Below are positions 33,176-45,330 of a stretch of 64,000 nucleotides of DNA, in pieces. Source of the stretch: Papaver somniferum (lineage: Eukaryota; Streptophyta; Magnoliopsida; Ranunculales; Papaveraceae); the NCBI RefSeq assembly GCF_003573695.1, contig NC_039362.1:198812585-198876584 (forward strand), written 5' to 3'. Below the pieces are notes generated by a model, which did no database searches, was not told the origin of the DNA, and saw only the letters and a program-made list of their open reading frames with translations. Position 1 is the stretch's first letter; each line of letters starts with the position of its first letter. The translations under genes and the position numbers were made by a program.

Positions 33176-34978
33176 TTAACCACGACCCCTCTTCTTAGTT
33201 GCACGACCCCTCTTCTTAGTTTCACGGTTGTGATCAGGAGTCTCATAAATTCTCTTCGCCCAAGAATCGGCATAACCAATCAACACATTTCCTCCATCTT
33301 CCGGAAGACCATGAGGCAAACCATCTGATCGAGGTGTAATTACGTCATCTTCATCAAGAATGTGTAAACCAGTGATCCGTCGATCATCATCGTTCTTCTT
33401 TTTCACGGGTTCTGCCACCTTCTTACCTTTCTTGTCTTTCTTGGGTTTTCCTTGGGGTTGTGTTTCTTGATGAACTTCTTGATTATCATAAACTTCTTCA
33501 TCTTCAGCTATTCCTTCTTCTTGTCTTTCAATTCTTACTTATTTTAAAGTTCCTCCTCTACCTCCCGCTCCCAATTTTTTCTTACCTCCTCCTCTAGGAT
33601 CGGGAGTTTTAGAAGTAGAAGGTGTTACCTCCATCTTCTTCCTCTTTGTAGCTGCATTGGTCCTGACACAAGTATGAAAGTTATAAGACTAATTCGAACA
33701 ACAAAGAGATTTGGAAAGCCAAAAACTTGTAAGAAAATAAGAAGGCTCGACTTACCCGAAATAACACATATGAGCCGAATCATGTCTTGAAATTTTTATT
33801 AGCTTACACAGAGAGTGGATCGGCTCATACCACAAAACAATTATAAGCCGATCCCATATATTCGGCTCACAACCGATACCGTCGAATAAGCCGAATCTAT
33901 GATTATGAACTCAAACATGTATTCGGCGCAACATGATATAATATAAATAAGCCGATCCTACACACTTGTAAAATTTATGAAATTTTAACAATAATATTCG
34001 GCGTAACACTAATACTATCGAATAAGCCGAATCTAGACTTATGAATCGAAACCTTTATTCGGCGCAAAACTAATACAACCATACAAGCCGATCCTAAGCA
34101 CATGCAAAAATTCTGAAATTCAAACAACAATTATTCGGCACAAAACTAATACTACCATACAAGCCGATCCTACGCACATGCAAAATTATTAGCCGATCCT
34201 ATATATTCGGCTCACAACCGATACCGTCGAATAAGCCGAATCTATGATTATGAACTCAAACATGTATTCGGCGCAACATGATATCATATAAATAAGCCGA
34301 TCCTACACACTAGTAAAATTTATGAAATTTTAACAATGATATTCGGCGCAACCCTAATACTATCGAATAAGCCGAATCTAGACTTATGAATTCAAACATT
34401 TATTCGGCACAAAACTAGTACTACAATATGAGCCGATCCTATACACGCAAAAATTATGAAATTCAAACAACAATTATTCGGCACAAAACTAATACTACCA
34501 TACAAGCCGATCCTACGCACATGCAAAATTTCTGAAATTCACAAAACATATTCGGCACAAAACTAACACCATCGAATAAGCCGATCCTAAATATAAGTCT
34601 CTGTGTCACCAAGTTCGGCTCAAAACGGATTTCAGATATACGCCGAGCCGTTCATATGCACTTTCAGGGTTCAGTTTCAAGAACAGCTCGGCGCACATCT
34701 AAGATTTGTTTTGCGCCGAACCATACCCTGTAACCGCCGCAGAAACATGATTTTGACGAATCAAATCAATCAAACCAATCAAAAACATCAAATACGAGAT
34801 GGGTTTGTAAAAGTAACCTTCTTATTCTCATTTGTGGAGTTGGTTCTTCTTCAATCTCTTCTTCCGGTTGATTTTGTGGTTGATTTTGAGTTTCTTCTTC
34901 ACTCTCTAAATCTTCTTCTTCTTCAATGGGTTGTTCAATCGCTCGATTAGAACGAGATACTGGCTTACGGCGAACCAT
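33176..34978 (-). pseudogene. Degenerate gene carried by the Mutator-like element, possibly plant-mobile-domain type
   Basis: Exon 1 runs from the ATG at 34978 to about 34819 (MVRRKPVSRSNRAIEQPIEE..., acidic) and ends at a GT donor. Exon 2 begins at about 33661 after TTGTGTCAG and runs to the stop at 33176. It is open except for one TAA at about 33541. Its conserved-looking part reads VLIGYADSWAKRIYETPDHN. That resembles the start of plant-mobile-domain/MAIN-like proteins, whose genes are often carried by Mutator-like elements, but the rest of that domain is missing and a tandem 20-bp repeat ends the frame (KKRGRATKKRGRG). I infer an internal deletion. The intron holds the second GCCGAA block. 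Confidence 0.45.
33745..34735. repeat. TTCGGC/GCCGAA (and GGATCGGC/GCCGATCC) minisatellite, block 2
   Basis: Units alternate TTCGGC, a 20-30 nt AT-rich centre, then GCCGAA or GCCGAT. A unit at about 33818-33857 reads GGATCGGC...GCCGATCC, in which both arms carry the ATC change. A segment of about 250 bp (from about 33850) is repeated near 34200 with few differences. The block fills the intron of the element's gene. Confidence 0.85.
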
Positions 34979-35551
34979 TATATAGATGAGTTTAATCGTC
35001 GACTAAATTTTCACGAATCGACGATTAAATTTCCGCGATGATACGATGAAAAAAAAGGAAAAAGAAGGGTTCGGTTGTTGTGGAGGAAGAAGAAGGGGTT
35101 AGGGATATGAAACTGATTTTGGTTTATTGATTATAGGTTTTTGTATTAGGGATAGGGATAGATTAGTAGTAATTTAGAGAATTTAAGGGCATATAGGTAA
35201 TTGAACCACCCCATAGGGTACCCCTTATAAGGTCACCCAAGTTAGGACTAGTCCTTTGTATGCCTTGAAAGTTTTAGGCATGCCCAAAATTGGTGTTCAT
35301 TAAGAATTGAGCTATTAGTATATTACCAATTTCCTCCATCGCATCATTTGTGAAGATCGAGGTGCTGAAATTTTCCATTACAATATTATCTCAAATCAAA
35401 ACACCCTTTTTTTGGGTGAAGAGAATCATGGTAAATATGCCTTTGTCTTCATGAAGAAGCTGAGAAATCTCTAAAATTTGTTCTTAAAACATGTAACTGA
35501 AGTGTTTTTGGTAATGTTCAAGTAAAGGTTAAGGTTCAAAATACTTACAGT

Positions 35552-35659
35552 AGTAGAGCAGCTAATGCAAGAATAAAATGGGTCAAAGAAGGAGGAGCTC
35601 GTACTTCATTTTTTCCATACCAATTTGATGGTCACAAAATGTTATCTGTGAAATTGAAG
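35552..35659 (+). other. Exon-like open segment, unknown protein
   Basis: Bounded by TTACAG and GTGAGG, this 108-nt segment is fully open in one frame. It encodes SRAANARIKWVKEGGARTS and then FFPYQFDGHKMLSVKLK. It reads like genuine protein, but I do not recognise the family and see no partner exon nearby on this strand. It may be a captured or relict exon. Confidence 0.35.
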
Positions 35660-35973
35660 GTGAGGCTATTACTGATCAGTCTTCCTTTCCTCTCTACAAA
35701 AAATTGTTTTCGTGGAAAGTGTTTTTCAAAGAATTCATTTTCTTTCATTGATATCAAAGTCTTGGCCTTTTAATATTTACAAAGTAAATTGAAGCAGGCT
35801 ACTACTAGTGTATAATTTGGCGAAAAAGTGACTAGGAAACTAGGATTTTGGACTAGGATATGCTGAAATCAACAAACTCACAAGATAATGAAACAAAATT
35901 TCTTTATAAACTCTATACCTAAAAAATAAAAATCTCCAAACATAAAGCCCTGGAAATTAAGCTACTAATAATA

Positions 35974-38900
35974 TTACCTGGCTTTGATGTTTTTGGAAAG
36001 TTTCTTCTTCTTTTTCCTCACAGCTTTCGGGGTTTTGGTCTTGCGAGCTTCTCTCTTCTCTTCTTTCACTTTCTTCTTGTTCTCTTTTCGAGCTGCTTTT
36101 TTATCTGCAGGGACTAGTGTCTCCTCTGTATCGTCCTTCTTCCTAGTATCACTAGAATCGTCTTCTTCATCTGTTCCGGATATTGTTCCACTGTTGGTTG
36201 AGATGTCTGTCTGTCCATTAGAGGTATCATATGGGTCCCATTCCTTTAGATCCTTTAGTAACTGTTTTTGAGCTGGGAAAAGAGAGTGCTCCAGTTCTGC
36301 AACTATATTTGTCAAACCTTCACAATCCTGGCAACTTGCATTCCTGTCAACATCCTCCTCGGTGTCCTTCAGTTGATCAAGCGTCCTTGGGATGTACAAC
36401 TTTAAAAGCCATAAGATAGAATTGTAAGGTTTTCGAATTTTTAATTAGATCTTGAAAAGGATCTTGACACGAGATTATTTACCTTCTTATCCTCCACTGG
36501 CTTTAGATCTCCCCTAGCCACAATTTTCCGTTGAGCCTGTAACCATTGTAAATGCATTAACCCAGACAGTGCATTCTAGTATAATAATAATATATATGAT
36601 GGAGCATCAAACCTCTTCTAAATAACATTCCACAGATTCATCAGTAATAGATGAATCTACTACAAAATCGAACACTTCCTGTATGGTCATAACTTCCACA
36701 CCATTCTTCTTGAAAAAATCCTGCAGAATACAATTTGGTTGATAATATAAGTTTTTGTTTACATACAAAACCTAAGGAAACAGTAGGTGCATAATTGAAT
36801 CCAGAACCAACTTACAGAGACATGAATACAATCCTCACGTAAGAAGTCTAAGGCAAGAGGGTGGTCAAGGTCCACAGATTGGGAAACATCAATCATGTGC
36901 AAGTTACCCTGTAGATCCAAAAAGAAAACATAAACTGTTGGTTGATGATAAAAAAAGAAAATTTTAATTCAATGCGAAGATGCTATTGGACTCACCTCGT
37001 AATAGAGTATATTATATTCACTCAAGTCTCCATGCACCAGTTTGCACTTTTGGTATAAATTTCGCATCACTATAATAATCTGATCATACATAAAGAACAC
37101 AAACTTAATTTTCCATCATCTTTGCTGGCAATAAAATAACAACGACAAACATTAAACGTTCACTCTAGGTTTGTAAATTTTGTCTGTTGTAGTATTTCGA
37201 CGAGCAATATTCAATCTAAACTTTACAAGGATATATAAGACACACCTGTACATAACATTCACGCATCTTGTCTTCAGAGAGATTTGCATCCTTGAGACGA
37301 GGAGCAGCCCACCCTTGTTTTCCTGTAAGAAATTTCTTAGAACCAAATCTCCAGAAACGCTAAAACAGTTCAAGAGACGAAATTCATATTCATTTGGTGG
37401 TATTTACATATGAATAAGCTGAACAATTGATACCACAGCTAAAGGTCTCTATGCACTCACTTTGACACTTCAACTAATCAAAGTGGATAAAACAAAGTTT
37501 ACCACTGCAGGACTTTAATCAGGTATCAGCCAACTCAAGATGATTCTGAGAGAAGAAAACATACCTATAAACTCCATGACCAAAACATGAAGCCTCAAAA
37601 GTATTGCAGTTGGGCACCTGATCCCTGCTGCCTTTAACCTGAATTCAGAACATAGAGAGCTTTAATAACATCACAATTCTTAAACTGCAATCACATTTTA
37701 CTAAGACAAGATTCGCAGTTACAATTCTCAAGAGATCAAGTTTATAACTCAATATTTCCAGTCGAGGAGAACTGACTACACATTAATTTTTATAGGTTAT
37801 AAAAAGTGCATATGTTCAACAACCATAAAGCAGCAAATGTGACAAGGGATATTTAGCGAGTGTCTATGAACATGAAAAATCATACTAAAAGAAACAAAAG
37901 AGATGCAACGGTTGATTTTACCTCATAAGGTTCCTCATTTCTTTTTCTGCCCAAGTCTTGACCATTTTCCTAGGGTTGTGCTTGCAGTATCCATGCCTAA
38001 AACGATAATCCCCTTGTATATAACGATCCCTATCCCTGAAGAGTGGCAATGTAAAAAATCGCATCATCATACTTTTATCATCACTCTTTCATAGATCAAC
38101 AAAAGGGTTGCAGGTAAGTAGACATATAATAATAATCAGCAAATCTTTAATTCAAAAATTTGAATAAACATCTTCAATTTATGACCAGATCAGTAGACTT
38201 ACTTGAATCCTAGAACTGAAGTTTTATATACCTTTACTGCAAATTCTTGACCATCCTCTTTTGTCGCATGATATACATTGGCCTGTCAATAGAAGGGACG
38301 AATGGTGAACTTCATTACGAATATCAGAAGACAAGAAAAATGTCTGGGTAGTTGATAGTATATGTATGACATACTTCTTTCCCAGTAGAAATGCAGCCAT
38401 TTATGTCATCGAATATGCCGCGATTCAGCATTTTGAACAACACCATACGAGTTCTTGGATCAATAGCCTAAACAAATCCAAATTCCCAAGTAAATACGAG
38501 CATAAAGCTAAAAGTGTTACACACATAGTAAAGCTAATATTCAGGATATATCGTTAAACAGCTAAAAACAGAAGAATTACATTGAACAGATGATGGCCTA
38601 ACCTGTTCAACAGAAGCACGGTCTCTTTTGTCAGTGGTTTTAGTTTTGCCAATGGCGGTTGCTCGGAGACTTTGACGAATAGCAGTTGTGACGGAATTGG
38701 GCATGCTCATATTTTCCCTTCCTTCCCACTCCTACGCTCACAAATTATGAACAAAACAGAGTACATTAGGACACAAAAAGTAGAAGTCCAAGGAAATAAA
38801 TCCAATTCCACTGTAAAATAACTATCATATACACTAGAAATACGAATCCATTTGCTCAAATTTCAAAACCTAATTATTATATACACTAAATCCCTATCTT

Positions 38901-39213
38901 TATTCATGAGAATTTTCACCAGAAAATCATCAAATTCTCACTAAAAAAAAAATATTCAATCAATCCTTTGACATGTAAACTAGACAATTCTCAGAAAAAA
39001 GAAATACCTCTAACGGGGAAGGTCGAAGATGGGTAATAAATCTCTGGTTTCGATTAGAGAGGGTTGAAAAGTGCTTCATAGATGACCTCCATGAGCATTA
39101 GGTCGTCTAGAATACAGATGAATTGAAGCAGTTCCACCATCTTTAGAGTAATCCAACCAATCCAAAGCCTCTCCAATTTCATCATTTTCTGAAATTGACA
39201 ATGAAGAATCCAT
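35974..39213 (-). CDS. RIO1: RIO1 atypical serine protein kinase, 12 exons, exon 1 frameshifted
   Basis: RIO1 is a cytoplasmic atypical kinase/ATPase needed for the last steps of 40S ribosomal subunit maturation. Exons (descending): 39213-39008, 38731-38603, 38467-38375, 38282-38203, 38035-37922, 37638-37565, 37322-37246, 37079-36996, 36908-36816, 36720-36613, 36536-36483, 36399-35974, all with GT-AG introns and in phase from exon 2 on. Motifs: STGKEANVYHA (nucleotide loop), AVKVYKTSV (lysine), [12 protein letters not shown] (catalytic Asp and Asn), MIDVSQSV (metal Asp), and a C-terminal Lys/Arg-rich tail. Exon 1 starts [20 protein letters not shown] but runs into TGA after HGGHL, and the conserved LSNRNQRF part lies in another frame: one base seems lost. 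A Met at 39079 gives an intact 467-residue protein. Neighbour: nested transposons 210 bp upstream of the first ATG. Confidence 0.92.
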
Positions 39214-39419
39214 TTTAGGGTTTTTTCTACCTCTACAGTTTTCGCCTTTAGGGTTTTGAAGAATGTTCGGCCGAAGAATGTGGAGGGGCAGTAGGCCGGA
39301 CTCTGGAGTTCGTTAACCAGCTTTGAGTGTGAGATACTTCAGTAGTTCCACGGAGACTAAAGAAATAATAATTCCAAGGGTCTACTTCGGACTCGATCTT
39401 CGTACCATGGAGACCGTCC
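39214..39419 (-). promoter_or_regulatory. Short remaining RIO1 upstream region
   Basis: Only about 206 bp separate the RIO1 first ATG from the target duplication of the Harbinger element. It contains AAACCCTA-type motifs (read on the minus strand, e.g. CAAAACCCTAAAGGCG). These telo-box-like sequences are known upstream of plant ribosome-related genes, which fits RIO1. The role is inferred. Confidence 0.45.
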
Positions 39420-39761
39420 TAAGGCCTATTCTTATGGGTATGCAAAAAAAACAAAATAAAAACTGTTTGGCATACCAGGTGGCATGGAAAACCAATTGCG
39501 CCTTTATGGAAAACCAAATTCGGTTGATATTAAGAATAACGCTGGCGATAATATGATTATCGTTGGCGTTATACATTATGTCGAGCGATATAAATAGTAT
39601 CGCTGGCGCTATTGATTATATCGACCACTGGATTCTTTTCAACGGCTATTTCCACCATAATGGTTCCTATATATACGCCCTCGTATTTCTTCAAGGTACT
39701 CACACCTACTTCAACCTATATTTCACCAATTTCTCTATCTCTATTCTCATTTCAAATTTCA

Positions 39762-40301
39762 ATGGCGAGATCCAATGAAGAGAGGAATATTATTATGAAT
39801 CAGTTTAGATTACAACAAGAAATGCATCGAACGAGGATGCAACAACTTGACGATGAGGAAGCTGAAGGTAATAAACTCGTCGACATTTTGATGCTAGTAC
39901 ATACATGCCAAATACCGAGAGTTCCAGAGCCACAAGAAGTATTCTCAAGAAGGTATACTTATCGAGGGAGGGAATTTTACCATCAGAAGCTGATGCACGA
40001 TTATTTTCTTCCCAATTGTGTGTACTCTGATCGATATTTCCAAGGTCGATTCTGTATGCCTCAGCATCTGGTGATAAAGATTATTGAAGATCTTTGTCAG
40101 GTAGAACCTCAATTTAATTATCAGTTTGATGCACTGAATATTAGAGGTCATAGTCCTGAACAAAAAGTTACTTCGGCTTTAAGGATTTTAGGTAAAATAA
40201 ACATAATTACGACAAATGCATTCATCCTCTATCAGTGTGTATTTCGCACCACGGACTTTGACTTTTTTAGCTTTGTCTTTCTCTTGACTTTGAGATTGTG
40301 A
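39762..40301 (+). pseudogene. N-terminal part of PIF/Harbinger transposase (Plant_tran type)
   Basis: From MARSNEERNII the frame contains the hallmark YFLPNCVYSDRYFQGRFCMP, HLVIKIIEDL and LSPEQKVTSALRILG-like sequence (SPEQKVTSALRIL), as at the start of Harbinger transposases of the Plant_tran family. After about residue 143 (position 40190) the similarity stops and the frame reads antisense through the other gene. The catalytic DDE domain is missing. It is a deletion product, not a functional gene. Confidence 0.8.
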
Positions 40302-40307
40302 ATCCAT
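40192..40307 (-). pseudogene. Start of Harbinger Myb/SANT-like ORF
   Basis: On the minus strand the ATG at 40307-40305 begins a basic peptide (MDSQSQSQEKDKAKKVKVRG) that continues AKYTLIEDECICRNYV. This has the look of the N-terminal Myb/SANT-like domain of the accessory DNA-binding protein of PIF/Harbinger elements. It ends at the deletion junction. Confidence 0.5.
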
Positions 40308-41029
40308 ATTACAAGAAATGAAAAGAATTGTAGAGAAGATGTGATTGTTATAGATTTGAAGAAGAAGATTGAGAAATTCTAGAGAAGTTTAGAAATTCTG
40401 CGGTGAGTTGATATGAAATTGAAATTAGGTATTTATAGGGGGGAATACTAGCCGTTGGATGAAGATCTTGTAAGAGATGATCAGACCATCCAGCGACAGC
40501 TTGACTAGCGCTGGCGATTTAATGACCAGCGAGCGTTGGCTTGACCATCGAGCGATGGACACTCTATCGCTCACTGGAAACTCTGTCGTGTATGCACTAG
40601 TCCAAAAGAGGCTATAAATCACGTTTTTAAATGACAGATTAATTGTGTGATTAGGATATGACAAACAAATTATGTCATATAATATAAAAATAGTGGGACC
40701 CATTATTTAACACAAAAAAACCGTTATTTTCAAATGTGATAAATCTGTAGGTGCGTGATTTTTCAAGAACCATTAAATCACGGATTAAAATGTAATACGC
40801 CCCACTAATATTCTGTTGCGCACCATAAAAATGGCTAACCACCGGCTGAGCAAAGACACCGGCTTACTTTCCATAGGTCTATAGTGCCGTACCGGTTCCG
40901 AGTTCCATTCTAGCAAACCCCAACACCAAAAAGGATAAAACTTCAGAGAACCAAAGAGAGAAGTTTGTAGTTCATCTCTTCACGCGGCCGTCGGTTTTTC
41001 TCCCTCCAAAAACCTAACTACCCGAGGAG

Positions 41030-41420
41030 ACTAACTTAGAAGAAGAAGAAGAAGAAGACACGACGATATTAAGTAAGTTTCAATTCATTTGTATTCTGGG
41101 TTTTTCTCAAGTTTCTATGTTCCTTAAAAATTGATTTTGGAGACCAAACTTGTATAAGCAAAGGTTAAATTAGAAATTGGGAAGGAATAATTTTGATTAG
41201 TTTGATTGCATGAAAGTGGTTTCTGAATTCACTTTGTCAAACCTGTCTCTGTTATTTTGCTAGACAAACCTAAGAGGAGATCGAAGAAGAAGAAGAAGAA
41301 GAAGAAGATATCAAATTAAAGTAAATTTCAAATCCCTTCTCATCTTTCATTCGGTTTTTTTGCTTAAGCTTCTGTCCTATTAATCAATAAATTGATTTTT
41401 GGAGGCCAAATGATTATCTA
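41030..41420 (+). repeat. Tandem duplication in the CACTA 5' region
   Basis: A GAAGAAGAAGAAG run followed by a TAAGTTTCAA/TAAATTTCAA block and ...TTGATTTT(T)GGAG(A/G)CCAAA occurs twice, near 41041-41150 and 41283-41410, diverged. A 5' leader of the element's gene with a GTAAGT donor probably lies in the first copy. Confidence 0.5.
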
Positions 41421-44053
41421 ATAAGATCCAAAGATTTTGGTTAATTTGATAAATTGGTTAATGTAGAAATTGAAAAGGAATGAATTTATTTAGTTTTAAT
41501 GCATGAATCTAAACCATTAAGAATCGAAAATTGCACAGATTTTGGTTTGATAAATTGGTTTGAGTTTTATGGGAGAATTGGATACCTTGAAAATCTCAAG
41601 TCATTCCAATTCTATTTTTCCATTCATCATTAAGTGAGTTTGTTTTCCTGATGTGCTTCTCTTATTCAAACTTTGTTGGTATGAGATGGTCAATTTTCTG
41701 AGGTTAGTTTATGAGTGAGTAATCAGTCTGAGGCCACTTACTGATCTTAAAAAGTTAAAATCCGACATGAGAAATGGGGTTCTTGGGCTTGTTCGTGTAA
41801 CTACCCCCAAGAGAGTACCCCCAAGATGCCCAGCGAGCTCACTAACAGCTTAATTGCATTAACCTGAGGAGACCCTGCACTTGTTCGCGATTAATTCTGT
41901 TCCCGATACTCATTATAGCTTTGTCAGCTCCACCTCCAACCCTGGAGTTTGGAGCAAGAGTCATATGCCCCTTTTTCTCGCAAGTGTTGTGCCTTCTTAT
42001 CTGTGAGACTTACATAGATTGAGCTTAGGTATTATTTCCTATATGTATTCTAGAAGTTCGTGTAATATTTGAAGTACCAAGCTAAAAGCTTGTTTTGTAA
42101 GCATTATAGTGTAATGCTGCTCCTCATTTTATTCTATCTTAGTACTGTAATCATATTGCGTAGTATCCAGTGACACTCTTATCTTGAGCTGATTGCAAAT
42201 GTCATCTATCTGAAGTTCTCTTAAAAGTTGGGACCATCCAGCCATTGGGCATCGAAGTTTGGGGATTGGAAATAAACATCATCAGTGAGACTGGTCTTCC
42301 CAACTCAGTATACCACAATGTGAGCCTATTTTACCGATACACTGTGGGGTATCCATATGGCTAACAATCAAAATTGGTCAAATAGTAATTATCAAAAACC
42401 GTGTCCTCTCTTTATGTTTTCTGAACGTAGATATTTTTTCTAGTGGCTTAAGCATACTAAAGATCTGAAAACTTGTTTCTGTTTGTTTCTTCACTTGAGA
42501 TATGTGAAAATATATATTCGAGTTAAACATTAACTTCACCTAGTAATCCGGATTAGACCATATTAAAAGTTTCTATTGCCTGGTATGCAAGTTGAGCTAG
42601 AATGAGATTGAAACATTTAATCGCTATCTTTATTAATCTCATCTGGATTTTTCCTTCTTCCAACTAATCATCTTGATACTAAGTACACTTATTATATCTT
42701 AATTTTTTAACTTGTTGACATCTTTAGGTACTTCATTTTTTGAGAACAAGACTTAGATGAATTATGACTGGTTCATAATATTGAGATTAGTTTTGAAACT
42801 CCCTTAATGTGGGGTATGAACCATCTGACTGAAGCTTTGTCTGCATTATACTTATACACCACTCTCTGACTTGGACCATCTTTCTTTAGGGGTTTATTAG
42901 GATCTCCCATTGTGATTATTAGACTATCATTAGATTTGGCATCACCCACGTTCCTTTTCCCTTTCCCATTTTCACTCGTTTTTCTTGGCAAAAACAACAT
43001 GGCTTTTTTAGTGTAAATGCGTGTTGCAACTGGTTTCTTACATATGATACCAGCTTTACATCATTGCTGTTGATAAATTGGCATAGTCATTAAGTGTATA
43101 CTTTCATGTGTTTCTGAAAAGCCCTTTTTCTTCAGACAATTTAATGATTATTGTATTTGATTAATGTCTTCTTTGATTATTGATCCATGTATTGGATTAA
43201 GTTCATTCTTTTCTTATTGGTATGAGGTTTTGTAATTGGTCAAGGATTATAATTATCTAGGTGAATGAAAACGTTCAATTTCTATCTGTAATTATTTAAA
43301 TTCGTGTAGTTGTGTCCAGTAATTCACTATTCGCTGCTCCTTTAGTTTTATCACTTCTATTTTTAACATGTGTTGCGTTGTAAGAGAAGCTGGCCGGCTC
43401 CTGTGGTACATAATTTTTGTAGTATCTGTAATCGCCTTTTGTAGGATGCTCTTGATAATAAGCTTGCTGCATCTTGTTTGCCAGGCAATCATTGGTGTAA
43501 GTTTGTGTGCGTGTACTCTGTATCCTTGTGTTGTAAGTCAGAATCCTTGCATTTCGTTGAGTCATACATCATTGGTTTATGAGTGTGTCTGAGAGTTTTC
43601 TTTGATTTGATCCTTCGTAGTCTTACAGATTATCTAAATCGGTGTCCCTACAAGGTGGAATGAATTGGTAAATTCTTAACACTGTATTGCATTTGAAGCT
43701 ATTATTCTTATGTTATTTCATTTGTTTCCCTAATTGGATAGCATAGGATGTTTTTGGTATGCCTAGAGTCCTTCTTTATACTAGTATCATTGGTTCTTGT
43801 TCATTCAGTGCATTATTGCTTCCGACTGAAAGTTGTTAGTTCAATCCATTTGGTTTTTAAAGTGCAATAATAGCTGAAGAAACCCAGCTGGTTAGATTTC
43901 AAGGCTTGTTGATGTAGGATAATTACTTACCTTAGCAGCTAATTAAATTTTGATGCACTTATCTTGTCAGTAAACCTTTTCTTTATTATGGCTCACAGAT
44001 GTTGTCTTGTGATGCAAAATTTTGCAAGTATTTAATGCATTGTTTTGCCACAG

Positions 44054-45330
44054 GAAAAGGAAAGCCCCACTGGTCAGATATATAGGCCATATGTGTTTAT
44101 GAAAACACATAGAGCCACCCCAGATGATGATCCCTCGTCTTCTAAATCACAGGCAGCTACAAAACTTGTAAGTTGTTCTATTTTTATACTGTTTATTGAT
44201 ATTGATGATGTCAGTTAGTCTCTGAATCTGGTTGGCTTTTGTTGATGTGTAGGCACTAGTGAAGGAGACATATGATAAAAATCCTTCAGCACAAAAGTGT
44301 TTGGGAACTGACGCTGTCACCGAGGTTAGTGGTGAATTTGTTTTTACATGAATCTTTTTACTTCTTGAATTTTCATATTGGATGGTGGTAGTGATTACGT
44401 TGCTTTCTTATATTACTGCTTGCTGATTTGGTTTGAAATTTTTTTTCTCTCATATAATCATATTACTACACTGTAATACTGTTGCATCTATATTCAAGTA
44501 GTCAGCACCACTATGTAGGTTTCACTAGTTTTTCAAGTAGTATCCTCGAACTCGTGATAAGATGTAACATATGCTTGAAGACATAAGTGCTACACTGTAT
44601 TGGCCGAAGTTTCCCTTTATGGGTATATTGTAATTGCCGCCTTGTGACCATCTGCATAGTAATAGTCTAAAAAATTCCCTTATGTTACATTAATTATTAA
44701 TTGTTTGACCGAATTTCAATAAATTTGAATTTGATTCATGTATATGGCTAGATATATGGCGTTGATCAAAAGGGATACTTACGCGGAATGGGTGCTGGTA
44801 TTTCTAAATCTCAGTTTCTTGCTGCTGAGTTTATGAAGGACAAGTTGCAGGAAGTGAGGAACAAGTTACGGAAAGAGATGAAGAAAAACGAAGCTTTGAA
44901 AGCGCAGTTGGATGCTGAAAGACAGAAAAACATCACTGCAGTACATTGTCAGATCTATGATAGCTCTTATCAACAGGTGACCTCGATTATCTCTCAGTAA
45001 TGTATAGTCAGATGTATACGATGCTGCTATTATGGTATCTTAAAGTTTGTTCTGTTACATATACAGGGTATTGGGATCCCTTCGTCCTTTCCTTCGTCGT
45101 TTGGTCTTTGCTGTTTGAGGAACTTCAGAAAAAAGGTTGTTGGACTTGCATATGTTGATACTAAGCTACTGATTGATGACCACTACGACTGCATGATTGA
45201 GGAAATTATTGTTCCAAATGCGATGTTGTGCGATGGAGATGATGATGCTGTACTTGGGAATGTTAAAAGAAGCGAGTTTGTTAAGTGGCCCAAGGCCTAT
45301 GTGACTACTGTAGGAGAGCCATCAAGTTAG
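44054..45330 (+). CDS. CACTA-encoded TnpA-like protein (Transposase_24), 3' exons
   Basis: Four exons join in phase: 44054-44167, 44253-44324, 44752-44976 and 45067-45330 (TAG). The product includes YRPYVFMKTHRATP, ALVKETYDKNPSAQKCLGTD, then IYGVDQKGYLRGMGAGI, a Lys/Glu coiled coil (EVRNKLRKEMKKNEALKAQL), and a C-terminal part ending in VKWPKAYV. This order matches the Ptta/En/Spm Transposase_24 family, DNA-binding partners that recognise sub-terminal repeats. Upstream exons including the start were not identified; they may be spread over 41.1-44.0 kb or be missing. No stop or frameshift is seen in these exons. Confidence 0.75.

Larger units (their letters stand above)
31787..35297. mobile_element. 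Mutator-like element (non-autonomous) with TTCGGC/GCCGAA arrays
   Basis: The 3511-bp element is bounded by perfect 9-bp direct repeats CATTAAGAA (31778-31786 and 35298-35306). Terminal inverted repeats run about 40 bp: left TTGGGCATACCAAAATCTTT then CAAGGCATAC; right, on the opposite strand, TTGGGCATGCCTAAAACTTT then CAAGGCATAC. A 9-bp duplication and long inverted ends are the Mutator signature. No transposase is present. Inside lie one degenerate gene and two large palindromic-repeat blocks. Confidence 0.85.

Noticed and set aside
42773..43000. 75-codon minus-strand frame in the CACTA element
   Set aside because: Lies in presumed intronic or leader sequence. No family recognised and no splice support.
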